Part shown: in pieces, positions 17,620 through 25,455 of the stretch
Layout of the letters: each line of letters begins with the position of its first letter
Position numbering within the stretch: the stretch's first letter is position 1
Assembly (NCBI RefSeq): GCF_002879865.1
Contig: NZ_PNXY01000013.1
Coordinates: 124,001-188,000, forward strand
Origin: Paraburkholderia rhynchosiae
Lineage (GTDB): Bacteria; Pseudomonadota; Gammaproteobacteria; Burkholderiales; Burkholderiaceae
Length of the DNA: 64,000 bases
Direction: 5' to 3'
Program-made: the position numbers and the translations under genes
The notes under the pieces: generated by a model
Told to the model about the DNA's origin: nothing
The model's input: the letters and a program-made list of their open reading frames with translations, nothing else
The model's database searches: none

Positions 17620-18392
17620 CAGCAGACCGTTACCGGCTACAGATCAAAGTCGAAAAAGGCCATCTCGACGGCACAATGCTTGTGCCGAAAGCGACCGTGC
17701 CCGGGGTGCTTTTCGTGCATGGATGGGGCGGCAGTCAGGAACAGTACCTCGAACGCGCGAGGCAGGCGACGGCCATGGGCTGCGTATGCCTGACGTTCGA
17801 TCTCACAGGGCATGCGCGGACGCGAAGCGAACAGCAGACAGTGACGCGCGAGACGAACCTGAACGATCTGATTGCCGCATATGACACGCTGGTTGGCCAT
17901 CCGTTGATCGACCGCAATTCGATCGCGGTGATCGGCAGCAGTTATGGCGGCTACCTCGCGACCATCCTGACGGAGTTGCGTCCTGTACGCTGGCTCGGTC
18001 TGCGCGTGCCCGCTCTTTATCTCGACGACGGCTGGGCCACACCGAAGCGTGCGTTGCATGTCGAGCACGATCTTGTCGAATATCGCAAACGCATCGTGCC
18101 GGCGACGGAAAACCGGGCGTTGCGTGCGGCCGCAAACTTCAATGGCGATGTGCTGCTGGTCGAATCGGAACACGATCAGATTGTTCCGCACACGGTCATC
18201 GCCAGCTATCTGCAGGCCTTCCTGTGCGCGCACTCGCTGACGTATCGCGTCATCGAGGGCGCGGATCACGGCCTCTCCGACGACGGCAGCCAGCGCGCAT
18301 ACACGGCGCTGGTTGTGAACTGGCTAGCGGAGATGGTTGCGGGCTTGCGCGCCGGCAGCAGAGGCGCGGCGCCGGATCATACGAGAACGTAG
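17616..18392 (+). CDS. Alpha/beta hydrolase paired with the DUF3182 protein
   Basis: The 258-residue protein has an alpha/beta-hydrolase fold: oxyanion region FVHGWGGSQ (about 33-41), nucleophile elbow GSSYGG with Ser109, an acid in ESEHDQIVP and catalytic His in GADHGLS. There is no signal peptide, so it should be cytosolic. The start ATG 17616 overlaps the DUF3182 stop. The upstream partner looks like an ATP-grasp ligase, so the two may make and break an amide or ester bond, but this is speculation. Confidence 0.85.
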   Translation: MTADRYRLQIKVEKGHLDGTMLVPKATVPGVLFVHGWGGSQEQYLERARQATAMGCVCLTFDLTGHARTRSEQQTVTRETNLNDLIAAYDTLVGHPLIDRNSIAVIGSSYGGYLATILTELRPVRWLGLRVPALYLDDGWATPKRALHVEHDLVEYRKRIVPATENRALRAAANFNGDVLLVESEHDQIVPHTVIASYLQAFLCAHSLTYRVIEGADHGLSDDGSQRAYTALVVNWLAEMVAGLRAGSRGAAPDHTRT

Positions 18393-18443
18393 GCGCGACA
18401 TTGCTGCCGCCTTTACATTTCTGCCGGTGCCTTTCGGGCGTTG

Positions 18444-18872
18444 CTATTTACCGGCTCCGTGCGATGCAACACAGCTAATTGCGAGCGTGCCGGCCTTCGC
18501 CTCGGGGCTGACTGCGGCGGTATGGAATTCCTGTGCGCCGCACTTCCATTCCGCCCGATAGTTCTTCTTGCATTCGGGCAATGGATGGTCCGTGAGCCGG
18601 TTTTTTATGACATATCGACATGACATGCGGCCACTGCATTCCGCCGCAAGGTGCCGTGTATCGTTACCGTGGCGCACCCCGCAGTTATCGCCGTAAGTAC
18701 CGGAAACAATTGCAATGGTCTGTGCGATTGCGGTAGAGGCTAGCGAGAAAAACACAACGGTGAGCGTCGCAGCGGCGAGATTGCGAAATCGGACGGTGGT
18801 CTGCGACCTCGGGCCGGCCGGACAAGTTGCGCAGCCGCGCGGAAAAATGACAGGCGTTTCATGATGGCGCAT
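18444..18872 (-). CDS. Secreted cysteine-rich protein with SUEL-type lectin-like pattern
   Basis: The 142-residue protein begins MRHHETPVIF and has a hydrophobic stretch at about 32-50 ending in a likely signal-peptidase site (STAIAQ). The mature part holds six cysteines: YGDNC, AAEC, GRMSC, LPEC, EWKC and AISC. The order YG..C, C.G..SC, D.P...C, EW.C resembles galactose-binding (SUEL) lectin domains known from animals and found in some bacteria. Nothing else adjacent explains its role. The N-terminal 30 residues are unusually long for an n-region, so a later non-ATG start is possible. Confidence 0.6.
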   Translation of the reverse strand: MRHHETPVIFPRGCATCPAGPRSQTTVRFRNLAAATLTVVFFSLASTAIAQTIAIVSGTYGDNCGVRHGNDTRHLAAECSGRMSCRYVIKNRLTDHPLPECKKNYRAEWKCGAQEFHTAAVSPEAKAGTLAISCVASHGAGK

Positions 18873-19104
18873 GGACAACACCTCCAGCGCAAAAGAACCG
18901 AAAGCGACCCGTTTCAGGTGGTGGCATTCACGATTGTAGGACCGCAAGGCAGTAATGCAAGAACGCTTGCTCCGGCGGCGGCTGAACCAGGGATATTTCC
19001 CGGAACGGGATTCCCAGTCGTGACATCTATCTACATACACAACGTCGCGTTGGGCTGGCCCTGGTCGTTCCGGGCTGGTTCGAGATATCAACGGAGATAC
19101 CATC

Positions 19105-19638
19105 ATGAGATTCATCAACCCAAGCTGGCTCGGCGTCCTGGCCCTGGTCAGTGTCGCTGGCTGGGCGCAAAACGCCGGACCAACCGATCCGCAGATCGCG
19201 GCGATCGTGGTGACGGCCAATCAGGTCGACATCGACGCAGGCACACTCGCAGAGTCGCGGTCGAAGTCGACGGACGTAAAAGCGTTTGCCCAGCAAATGA
19301 TTACCGATCACAGCGCGGTCAACAAATCGGCTGTGGATCTCGTGCATAAGCTGAACGTGACGCCTGAGGAGAACGCCACGAGTCAGAGCCTGAAGAGCGG
19401 TGGGGATGCGAATCTCGCGGCCCTCCGGAAACTGGATGGTCACGCATTCGATCGGGCCTACATCGACCACGAGGTGGCGTATCACGAAAGCGTTCTTGAT
19501 GCGCTCGACAAGACTCTGATACCGAATGCAAAGAACGAACAGTTGAAAGCGCTTCTTGTTAAGGTGCGGCCGGCCTTTGTCGCGCACCTCGAGCACGCGA
19601 GGCACTTGCAGGCGTCGCTGGGAAAAAGCGGTGGCTAG
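19105..19638 (+). CDS. DUF4142 domain-containing periplasmic protein
   Basis: The 177-residue protein starts at an ATG with CGGAGA upstream. Signal peptide about 1-21 (LGVLALVSVAGWAQ). The rest is the DUF4142 four-helix, ferritin-like fold: AFAQQMITDHSAVN in the first half and AYIDHEVAYHESVLDALD in the second, with His-rich helices. DUF4142 proteins are common in Burkholderiales and linked to stress, but have no settled function. The cupredoxin and ECF sigma factor follow on the same strand within 30 nt each, suggesting one operon. Confidence 0.85.
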   Translation: MRFINPSWLGVLALVSVAGWAQNAGPTDPQIAAIVVTANQVDIDAGTLAESRSKSTDVKAFAQQMITDHSAVNKSAVDLVHKLNVTPEENATSQSLKSGGDANLAALRKLDGHAFDRAYIDHEVAYHESVLDALDKTLIPNAKNEQLKALLVKVRPAFVAHLEHARHLQASLGKSGG

Positions 19639-19666
19639 GCGAGGGCGCGCTGCGGGAGTCGAACTG

Positions 19667-20011
19667 ATGGCGGCTCACATTCAGTCGGCTGGCATCGCGC
19701 TGGCGTGCAAGGTCGTCACCTGTGCGATGCTGGTATCCGCTGGCCATGCGTTTGTAGCGCCGCAAACGTACGTCGTCGCGGTCGAAGACATGCGCTTCAG
19801 TCCGGCAACACTGAAAGTAAAACGCGGGGATCGCATTGTGTGGATCAACAAAGACCTGTTTCCCCATACGGTGAGCGCGGATAACCACGCATTCGACTCG
19901 GGGAGCATTGCAGCGGACGCGTCGTGGTCTTACGTCGCCGGTAAGGCCGGCACATATCCCTACGGATGCCGCTTCCACCCGACGATGCACGGCTCCGTTA
20001 CTGTGCGATGA
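19667..20011 (+). CDS. Cupredoxin (plastocyanin-like copper protein)
   Basis: The 114-residue exported protein has a signal peptide about 1-31. The type 1 copper ligands are visible in normal order and spacing: His67 (FPHTV), Cys101, His104 and Met107 (YGCRFHPTMHG). The ATG at 19667 has GGGAG at 19654-19658; an in-frame GTG at 19631 would overlap the preceding gene. It probably acts as a small periplasmic electron carrier or copper-binding protein. Its position between a DUF4142 gene and an ECF sigma gene hints at envelope or redox stress. Confidence 0.88.
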   Translation: MAAHIQSAGIALACKVVTCAMLVSAGHAFVAPQTYVVAVEDMRFSPATLKVKRGDRIVWINKDLFPHTVSADNHAFDSGSIAADASWSYVAGKAGTYPYGCRFHPTMHGSVTVR

Positions 20012-20024
20012 GAGGCAGCACGCA

Positions 20025-20726
20025 ATGACGAACACCACTTACCTATCTTCCGCGCCCAGCGACGATGACCTGTCCATCGCTGCACGCATTGCCGCAGGCG
20101 ACCATTCGGCGTTCGAACTGCTTATGCGGCAACACAACCGGCGCCTGTATCGTCTGGCACGCGCGACACTGCGCGATGACGCGGAGGCCGAGGACGCGTT
20201 GCAGGAGGCATATCTATCGGCTTACCGATCCATCAGCCGGTTTCGTGGGCATGCGACCTTGTCCACCTGGCTGTCGCGGCTGGTACTGAACGAATGTCTC
20301 GGCCGGTTACGTCGTGGGAACCGCAGGCAGAACATCATCCCTATGGTGAGTTCGGACACCGCTGACATTGAAAGGGACGCCATGCCATTACCTGATTCTG
20401 CTTCTCCGGATAAGGCGCTGGCACGCGCCGAGATGCGCGCGCTCATCGAGAGAAAGCTGGATACGTTGCCGGAGTCTGTGCGCATGGTATTCGTGCTCAG
20501 GTCGGTGGAAGAAATGAGCGTCGAAGAAACCGCGCAATGCCTCGGTATTCCCGAGGCTACGGTCCGCAGCCGGCATTTTCGGGCGAAGAGCCTGCTGCGC
20601 GAATCGCTGGCGCAAGACATCGATCTTGCCGAGCGCGAGCTCTTCGAATTCGCTGGTGCGCGCTGTGACCGGATTGTTCAAAACGTCATGGCCCGAATCG
20701 CTGGAAACGAAGGTTCCAGGCGCTGA
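20025..20726 (+). CDS. RNA polymerase ECF-type sigma factor
   Basis: The 233-residue protein has sigma region 2 (about 30-95: RLYRLARATLRDDAEAEDALQEAYLSAYRSI) and region 4 (about 145-195: TLPESVRMVFVLRSVEEMSVEETAQCLGIPEATVRSR). ATG 20025 follows GAGAGGCAG, 14 nt after the cupredoxin stop. A roughly 38-residue tail extends past region 4 (ERELFEFAGARCDRIVQNVMARI), a possible regulatory extension. No zinc anti-sigma factor is adjacent. The sigma gene probably autoregulates the DUF4142/cupredoxin run, but no promoter pair was identified. Confidence 0.92.
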   Translation: MTNTTYLSSAPSDDDLSIAARIAAGDHSAFELLMRQHNRRLYRLARATLRDDAEAEDALQEAYLSAYRSISRFRGHATLSTWLSRLVLNECLGRLRRGNRRQNIIPMVSSDTADIERDAMPLPDSASPDKALARAEMRALIERKLDTLPESVRMVFVLRSVEEMSVEETAQCLGIPEATVRSRHFRAKSLLRESLAQDIDLAERELFEFAGARCDRIVQNVMARIAGNEGSRR

Positions 20727-20806
20727 CGGCGTCCGATGCCGTGTTCGTCGCGAAGGGTATCGCCCCGACGGACTACAGCACCGAAATTGTGAAGGAGATT
20801 TCAATC

Positions 20807-21181
20807 ATGGAACCCGGCCTGATTCTAAAGACCGCGACTGTATTGCTCGCGCTTGGCGCACTCGGTGGCCTGCTGATGGCCGGTATGCGATTTGCCGGAC
20901 GGCCTCATCCTCCGGCGTGGCTCGCGATGCTGCACGGTGTGCTCGCAGCCTCCGCTATCACCCTGCTTGCGTATGCCGCCGCAACGATTGGACTGCCGGT
21001 GCTGGCGATAGTCGCGCTTGCCTTGTTCCTGGTCGCGGCGGCCGGCGGTGCCGTGCTGAATCTCGGCTATCACTGGAAGATGATCGCGCTGCCGAAGTGG
21101 TTGATCGTCGTCCACGCCGGCATCGCGGTATTGGGGTTTGTGCTGTTGCTGATAGCGACATGGGTGCCGTCGCGCGGATGA
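20807..21181 (+). CDS. Small four-helix membrane protein
   Basis: A 124-residue hydrophobic protein with four predicted transmembrane helices (about 7-27, 38-58, 62-82 and 98-120). ATG 20807 has an excellent GAAGGAG site 9 nt upstream. It follows the ECF sigma gene by 80 nt. It has no anti-sigma-like cytoplasmic domain, so it is not an obvious regulator of the sigma factor. Family not recognised beyond 'putative integral membrane protein'. Confidence 0.75.
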   Translation: MEPGLILKTATVLLALGALGGLLMAGMRFAGRPHPPAWLAMLHGVLAASAITLLAYAAATIGLPVLAIVALALFLVAAAGGAVLNLGYHWKMIALPKWLIVVHAGIAVLGFVLLLIATWVPSRG

Positions 21182-21303
21182 GCCCGCGTTGCCGCGTTCG
21201 ATGCCTGGCACGGGGGGCGACCGCAAGTCCACGCAAGCCCGTGCCGCACGTCAGGATGAAAATGATGCGGCCGGTGCTGGTAGAAAGATGGCGCACCCGG
21301 TTG

Positions 21304-22707
21304 CTATGCGGCCACCACACGGTTGCGGCCACTGTGCTTGGCCCGATATAGCCGCTCATCGGCGACGCGCAGGAGAGTGTCGATCGTGTCGCCGTCGCGG
21401 CCGAATTCGGAGATGCCGACACTGACGGTAACGGCGACGGCCCGCCCCGTTCCGGTATAAAGCTCCTCGGTCGCCACGGCGCCACGGACGCGCTCCGCGA
21501 TCGAACGGGCCACTTCTAGCGCGGCCTTGGGCAGCAGCACCATGAACTCTTCACCGCCGACGCGCGCCACGCCGTCATACGGCCGAATCGCATCCAGGCA
21601 TTTCTGCACGAATCGCTGCAACACCTCGTCACCCACCTGATGGCCATAGTTGTCGTTGATCAATTTGAAGTGGTCGAGATCGAGCGCCAGCAGCGAAAAC
21701 GGCGCGCCGTCTCGCCTCGCACGTGCGATTTCCACCTCCACTTGTTGAATGAACTCTCGCCGGTTAGCGGCACCGGTCAGGGGATCGGTCGAGGCGAGAT
21801 GCTCAAGCTTGTGATTGGTGCGTTGCAGCTCCTGCAGCGCGCTTTCGGTCCGTGCCATCGCCTCGGCGAGGCGAGCCATCAGTTCTTCCTGACTGTAGAT
21901 CGCCGAAAAGGACTGCGTGGTGCGAAACGCCTGGACGACGCCATAACTCAGCACGAAAAAGCCGGCGGCGAAGATCGCATGCGCCAGCCACCACATATGA
22001 TTCCAGGGCTTGCCGAGAATGAACGCAAGCGACGCGAGCGCGAACGAAGTGATCGAAATGCCGTAGATCAGCATCAGCGGCGAGCGAATGCGACGGAGCA
22101 TGAGCGCTACGACGTTCAGTGTCGAGAAGACGAGCGCTCCACCTTCCATCGACAGCCGTACCCAGAGATCGCCCGCGATCGGCGAGTTCGCGACGACTCC
22201 AACGGCCACATCTATCACGACGAATGCGGCGATTGCGAGGAGCCATGGAAGCGGTTTCGAACGCCGGTCGACCGGGTCGGGCACGCGGTGATACGAAAGA
22301 AGGCCGGCCAACAGCAGTACCGACATCACGAGGCGCGATGCCGGTCCATAGAGCAGGAAGAGCCAGATATTGTGATGAGCCATGCCGGTGAACGCGCCGT
22401 GCGGCAAATACACCAGCACAAAACCAAGAAAGCCCAAAGTCAGCCACCGCAACAGCGGTTCGCCCGACGACAGATAACAGCGCCATGTCACATAAGTGAC
22501 AAACAGTCCCTCCAGCGTTGCGGCCGCGATCGCGACTTCGTGGAAGATGTGATTTTCGAACTTCAGGCTGGGGTCTTGAAAGAAAGCCAGATAAGCAATC
22601 AGGTAGGCGGGGACAAGCGCGAAACCGATGACCAGAAAAACCGAGTACAGCCTGGTCAGGGCCGCGATGATGCGGGGCGGCTCTTCGATCGAAAAAGTCG
22701 TGCTCAT
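21304..22707 (-). CDS. Membrane-bound diguanylate cyclase (GGDEF)
   Basis: The 467-residue protein has an N-terminal membrane sensor of seven or eight hydrophobic segments (about 15-270, MASE-like), then a coiled coil (about 275-300, ALQELQRTNHKLEHLAS). The GGDEF domain (about 300-465) opens with TDPLTGAANRREF and carries the active-site motif GGEEF. An RPYD inhibitory I-site stands exactly five residues before GGEEF, so c-di-GMP product feedback is expected. It converts two GTP to c-di-GMP. It is convergent with the small membrane protein gene and has no operon partner. Confidence 0.92.
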   Translation of the reverse strand: MSTTFSIEEPPRIIAALTRLYSVFLVIGFALVPAYLIAYLAFFQDPSLKFENHIFHEVAIAAATLEGLFVTYVTWRCYLSSGEPLLRWLTLGFLGFVLVYLPHGAFTGMAHHNIWLFLLYGPASRLVMSVLLLAGLLSYHRVPDPVDRRSKPLPWLLAIAAFVVIDVAVGVVANSPIAGDLWVRLSMEGGALVFSTLNVVALMLRRIRSPLMLIYGISITSFALASLAFILGKPWNHMWWLAHAIFAAGFFVLSYGVVQAFRTTQSFSAIYSQEELMARLAEAMARTESALQELQRTNHKLEHLASTDPLTGAANRREFIQQVEVEIARARRDGAPFSLLALDLDHFKLINDNYGHQVGDEVLQRFVQKCLDAIRPYDGVARVGGEEFMVLLPKAALEVARSIAERVRGAVATEELYTGTGRAVAVTVSVGISEFGRDGDTIDTLLRVADERLYRAKHSGRNRVVAA

Positions 22708-23044
22708 ACGCCGGTCTCCGACAATATTGCTGTGATTTTCTGATCGTCGCGCGACTGCCCCGTGAACCGGGCCAACCGGGACGCCGGATCATGCGGTCAT
22801 GCCGAGCTGGACACACCGCGCCGGGGAATATCTTCAGACCATGGGAAGTATAAGCGTCAGATTTCATCTGACAAGGAAAATGCCGGCGATCGTCTGATCG
22901 CGGCTACATAAGGATGCCGGCTGCATGCCCAATACATCGATATGCGGTAGTGGGCAGGCCAGACATGTTTACAAATTGTCCTTGAAAATCGCTCGATGTT
23001 GTTTAGTCTACCGCCATGATATCGATTTCAAGGCGCGAACTATT
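22708..23044. other. Intergenic region between divergent dgc and fkbM genes
   Basis: 337 nt without a supported gene. It should hold divergent promoters for the diguanylate cyclase and the methyltransferase. The right half becomes clearly AT-richer, continuous with the low-GC fkbM gene. No palindrome or terminator was recognised. Confidence 0.5.
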
Positions 23045-23755
23045 ATGGGTTCTCTTAAGAGTTTGGGGCATTTTCTCTGGCTGGTGCGCAAAACCTGGCT
23101 AACCAGGGGCGCGCGCTTGTACTACTCGCAGTTTGGCGAAGATGCCGTACTGCGCGAGATAATCAGTCCAACGTGCACCAAAGGGGTTTATGTGGATGTC
23201 GGTGCATACCATCCCATCAAGTTTTCCAACACTTATGCATTGTATAAGCGCGGGTGGCGGGGCATTAATATCGACATGGATCCAGTAAAGATCGAAGCGT
23301 TCAGGCTCGCGCGAGCTTCGGACACGAACGTGTGCGCGGCCATTTCCAGCGAGAAGGCCGTGAAAGACGTCTACAATTTTTCGGATTATGGGCTGACCTC
23401 CACTTTGGATCCGGAAGTGGCTGCCGCTGAAACCCAGGCGCCAACGTCGGTCCGCAGTGTGGAGACTGCGACGTTAGACGATGTCCTGGAGCATAGCTGC
23501 TACTCCGATCGCGAGATCGATCTGCTTTCAATTGACGCGGAAGGTCACGACTATCAGGTGCTAACGTCGATCGATATTGAAAAATACAAGCCGAAGATCA
23601 TCATCGTCGAGTCGTCGTCGGTTTCCATGCGGGATGTGATGCGTTCCAGAACATATGATTATCTCGAGAAGCGCGGTTATCGGTTGGTCAGTTGGACACA
23701 TCTATCCCTGATTTTCAGGGTCGATAAGTCGAATATATTCAGATACCAGCTATAA
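23045..23755 (+). CDS. FkbM-family methyltransferase
   Basis: The protein has 236 residues from ATG 23045. SAM-binding motif I reads VYVDVGAYHPIKFSNT; the later DLLSIDAEGHDYQVL is the family's conserved core (IDxEGxD). FkbM enzymes O-methylate sugars, polyketides or lipids. Base composition differs from its neighbours: two sampled 60-base lines give 47-48% GC against 62% just downstream, suggesting acquisition by transfer. It stands alone between a cyclase and the hopanoid genes, so a role in O-methylating an envelope glycan or lipid is possible but unproven. Confidence 0.85.
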   Translation: MGSLKSLGHFLWLVRKTWLTRGARLYYSQFGEDAVLREIISPTCTKGVYVDVGAYHPIKFSNTYALYKRGWRGINIDMDPVKIEAFRLARASDTNVCAAISSEKAVKDVYNFSDYGLTSTLDPEVAAAETQAPTSVRSVETATLDDVLEHSCYSDREIDLLSIDAEGHDYQVLTSIDIEKYKPKIIIVESSSVSMRDVMRSRTYDYLEKRGYRLVSWTHLSLIFRVDKSNIFRYQL

Positions 23756-23897
23756 GCGCGAATCCGTGCGCAAGAACAGTATCCCTCCAGTCAATCCAGT
23801 TTCACCATGTGATGCGCTTCAAGAATCCAGCCGGCGGGAAGACCGGTAGCAACGGTTCAATCCTCCACGCCTCCATGCAACGCCGCGCGCCATTCCG

Positions 23898-23930
23898 CTT
23901 AAGGTTTCCTTCAGGTTTGCTCCGTACCAT
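23898..23930 (+). promoter_or_regulatory. PmrA/QseB-box-like promoter before hpnJ
   Basis: CTTAAGGTTTCCTTCAG (23898-23914) fits the direct-repeat PmrA-type box, CTTAAG-N5-CTTAAG, with one mismatch. It is followed after exactly 10 nt by a -10-like TACCAT (23925-23930). The second half-site takes the place of the -35 element, the usual geometry for OmpR-family activation. The same 17-mer with the same spacing recurs at 29995. The leader to hpnJ would be about 95 nt. Confidence 0.65.
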
Positions 23931-24033
23931 CTGCGCGAATCTTGCCGTCGTGCTCGCGATCCCGCGAGTTCCAGTTCCGAAAGTTTTCCGACAGAAAACC
24001 GAAAGCGCCCGTTCAAGGCTTGCTGGAGCATCC

Positions 24034-25455
24034 ATGAAAACTCTGTTCTTGCAGGCGCCGTCGTACGACGGCTTCGATGGTGGTGCAGGCTCGCGTTATC
24101 AGGCGAAGCGTGAAGTCCGCTCGTTCTGGTATCCGACGTGGCTCGCGCAACCCGCCGCGCTCGTTCCCGGTAGCCGTGTGCTCGACGCGCCTGCCGACGG
24201 CTTGTCCGTCGAAGCGTCGCTCGATATCGCACAGCAATACGACCTGGTGATCATCCACACCAGCACGCCGTCCTTTCCCACCGACGCGCTTTTCGCGGAA
24301 GACCTGAAAAAGCGCAAGCCGTCGGTGCTCGTCGGTATGGTCGGCGCGAAGGTTGCCGTGGACCCGCACAATTCGTTGATCGCGAGCGAGGCGATCGACT
24401 TCGTTTGCCGTGAAGAGTTCGACTTCACGTGTCAGGAAGTGGCCGAGGGCAAACCGTTCGCGCAAATCAAGGGCCTCAGTTATCGCGCGGCCGACGGTTC
24501 GATCGAGCACAACGAAGCGCGCCCGATTCTCGAGAACATGGACGAGTTGCCCTTTGTCGCGCCCGTCTACAAACGCGATCTGAACATCGACAACTACTTC
24601 ATCGGCTACCTGAAGCATCCGTATGTGTCGATCTACACGGGACGCGGCTGCCGCTCGAAGTGCACCTTCTGCCTGTGGCCGCAGACGGTGGGCGGGCATC
24701 GCTACCGCACGCGTTCGGTGGAGAACGTACTGGAAGAAGTGAAGTGGATTCGCGACAACATGCCCGAAGTCAAGGAGATCATGTTCGACGACGATACCTT
24801 CACCGACTTCAAGCCGCGCGTCGAAGAAATTGCCCGCGGACTCGGCAAGCTCGGCGTGACGTGGTCGTGCAACGCGAAAGCGAACGTGCCGTATTCGACG
24901 CTGAAGATCATGAAGGAAAACGGTCTGCGTCTTCTGCTGGTCGGCTACGAATCCGGCGACGACCAGATCCTGCTGAACATCAAGAAGGGCCTGCGCACCG
25001 ACATTGCGCGCCGCTTTAGCGAAGACTGTCGCAAGCTCGGCATCAAGATTCACGGCACGTTCATTCTCGGCTTGCCCGGCGAGACGCAGGACACGATACA
25101 GAAGACGATCGAATACGCGAAAGAAATCAATCCGCACACCATTCAGGTGTCGCTTGCGGCGCCGTATCCGGGCACCACGCTCTACAACCAGGCGGTCGAA
25201 AACGGCTGGCTCGAAGAGAACAAGGTGATCAACCTCGTCAGCAAGGAAGGCGTGCAGCTTGCGGCAATCGGTTATCCGCATCTGTCGCGTGACGAGATTT
25301 ATCACCAGCTAGAAAACTTCTATAAACGCTTCTATTTCCGTCCGTCGAAAATCTGGGAGATCCTGCGCGAAATGTTGACGAGCTGGGACATGATGAAACG
25401 GCGTCTGCGCGAAGGCGTCGAGTTCTTCCGGTTCCTGCGCGCTCACGAGGCGTGA
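24034..25455 (+). CDS. hpnJ: Hopanoid biosynthesis radical SAM protein HpnJ
   Basis: The protein has 473 residues from ATG 24034 (GGAG upstream). The N-terminal B12-binding-like Rossmann domain (about 1-150) is followed by a radical SAM core with the CxxxCxxC cluster at Cys206, Cys210 and Cys213 (GCRSKCTFC), and by FDDDTFTD. HpnJ converts bacteriohopanetetrol glucosamine to the cyclitol ether, the final known step of hopanoid side-chain modification. Its stop overlaps the glycosyltransferase start (GTGA). A PmrA-like box lies about 120 nt upstream. Confidence 0.92.
   Translation: MKTLFLQAPSYDGFDGGAGSRYQAKREVRSFWYPTWLAQPAALVPGSRVLDAPADGLSVEASLDIAQQYDLVIIHTSTPSFPTDALFAEDLKKRKPSVLVGMVGAKVAVDPHNSLIASEAIDFVCREEFDFTCQEVAEGKPFAQIKGLSYRAADGSIEHNEARPILENMDELPFVAPVYKRDLNIDNYFIGYLKHPYVSIYTGRGCRSKCTFCLWPQTVGGHRYRTRSVENVLEEVKWIRDNMPEVKEIMFDDDTFTDFKPRVEEIARGLGKLGVTWSCNAKANVPYSTLKIMKENGLRLLLVGYESGDDQILLNIKKGLRTDIARRFSEDCRKLGIKIHGTFILGLPGETQDTIQKTIEYAKEINPHTIQVSLAAPYPGTTLYNQAVENGWLEENKVINLVSKEGVQLAAIGYPHLSRDEIYHQLENFYKRFYFRPSKIWEILREMLTSWDMMKRRLREGVEFFRFLRAHEA

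Noticed and set aside
21640..22743. 367-codon plus-strand frame opposite the diguanylate cyclase
   Set aside because: Low-complexity Arg/Gln/Asp composition with no ribosome site; it mirrors the GGDEF gene.
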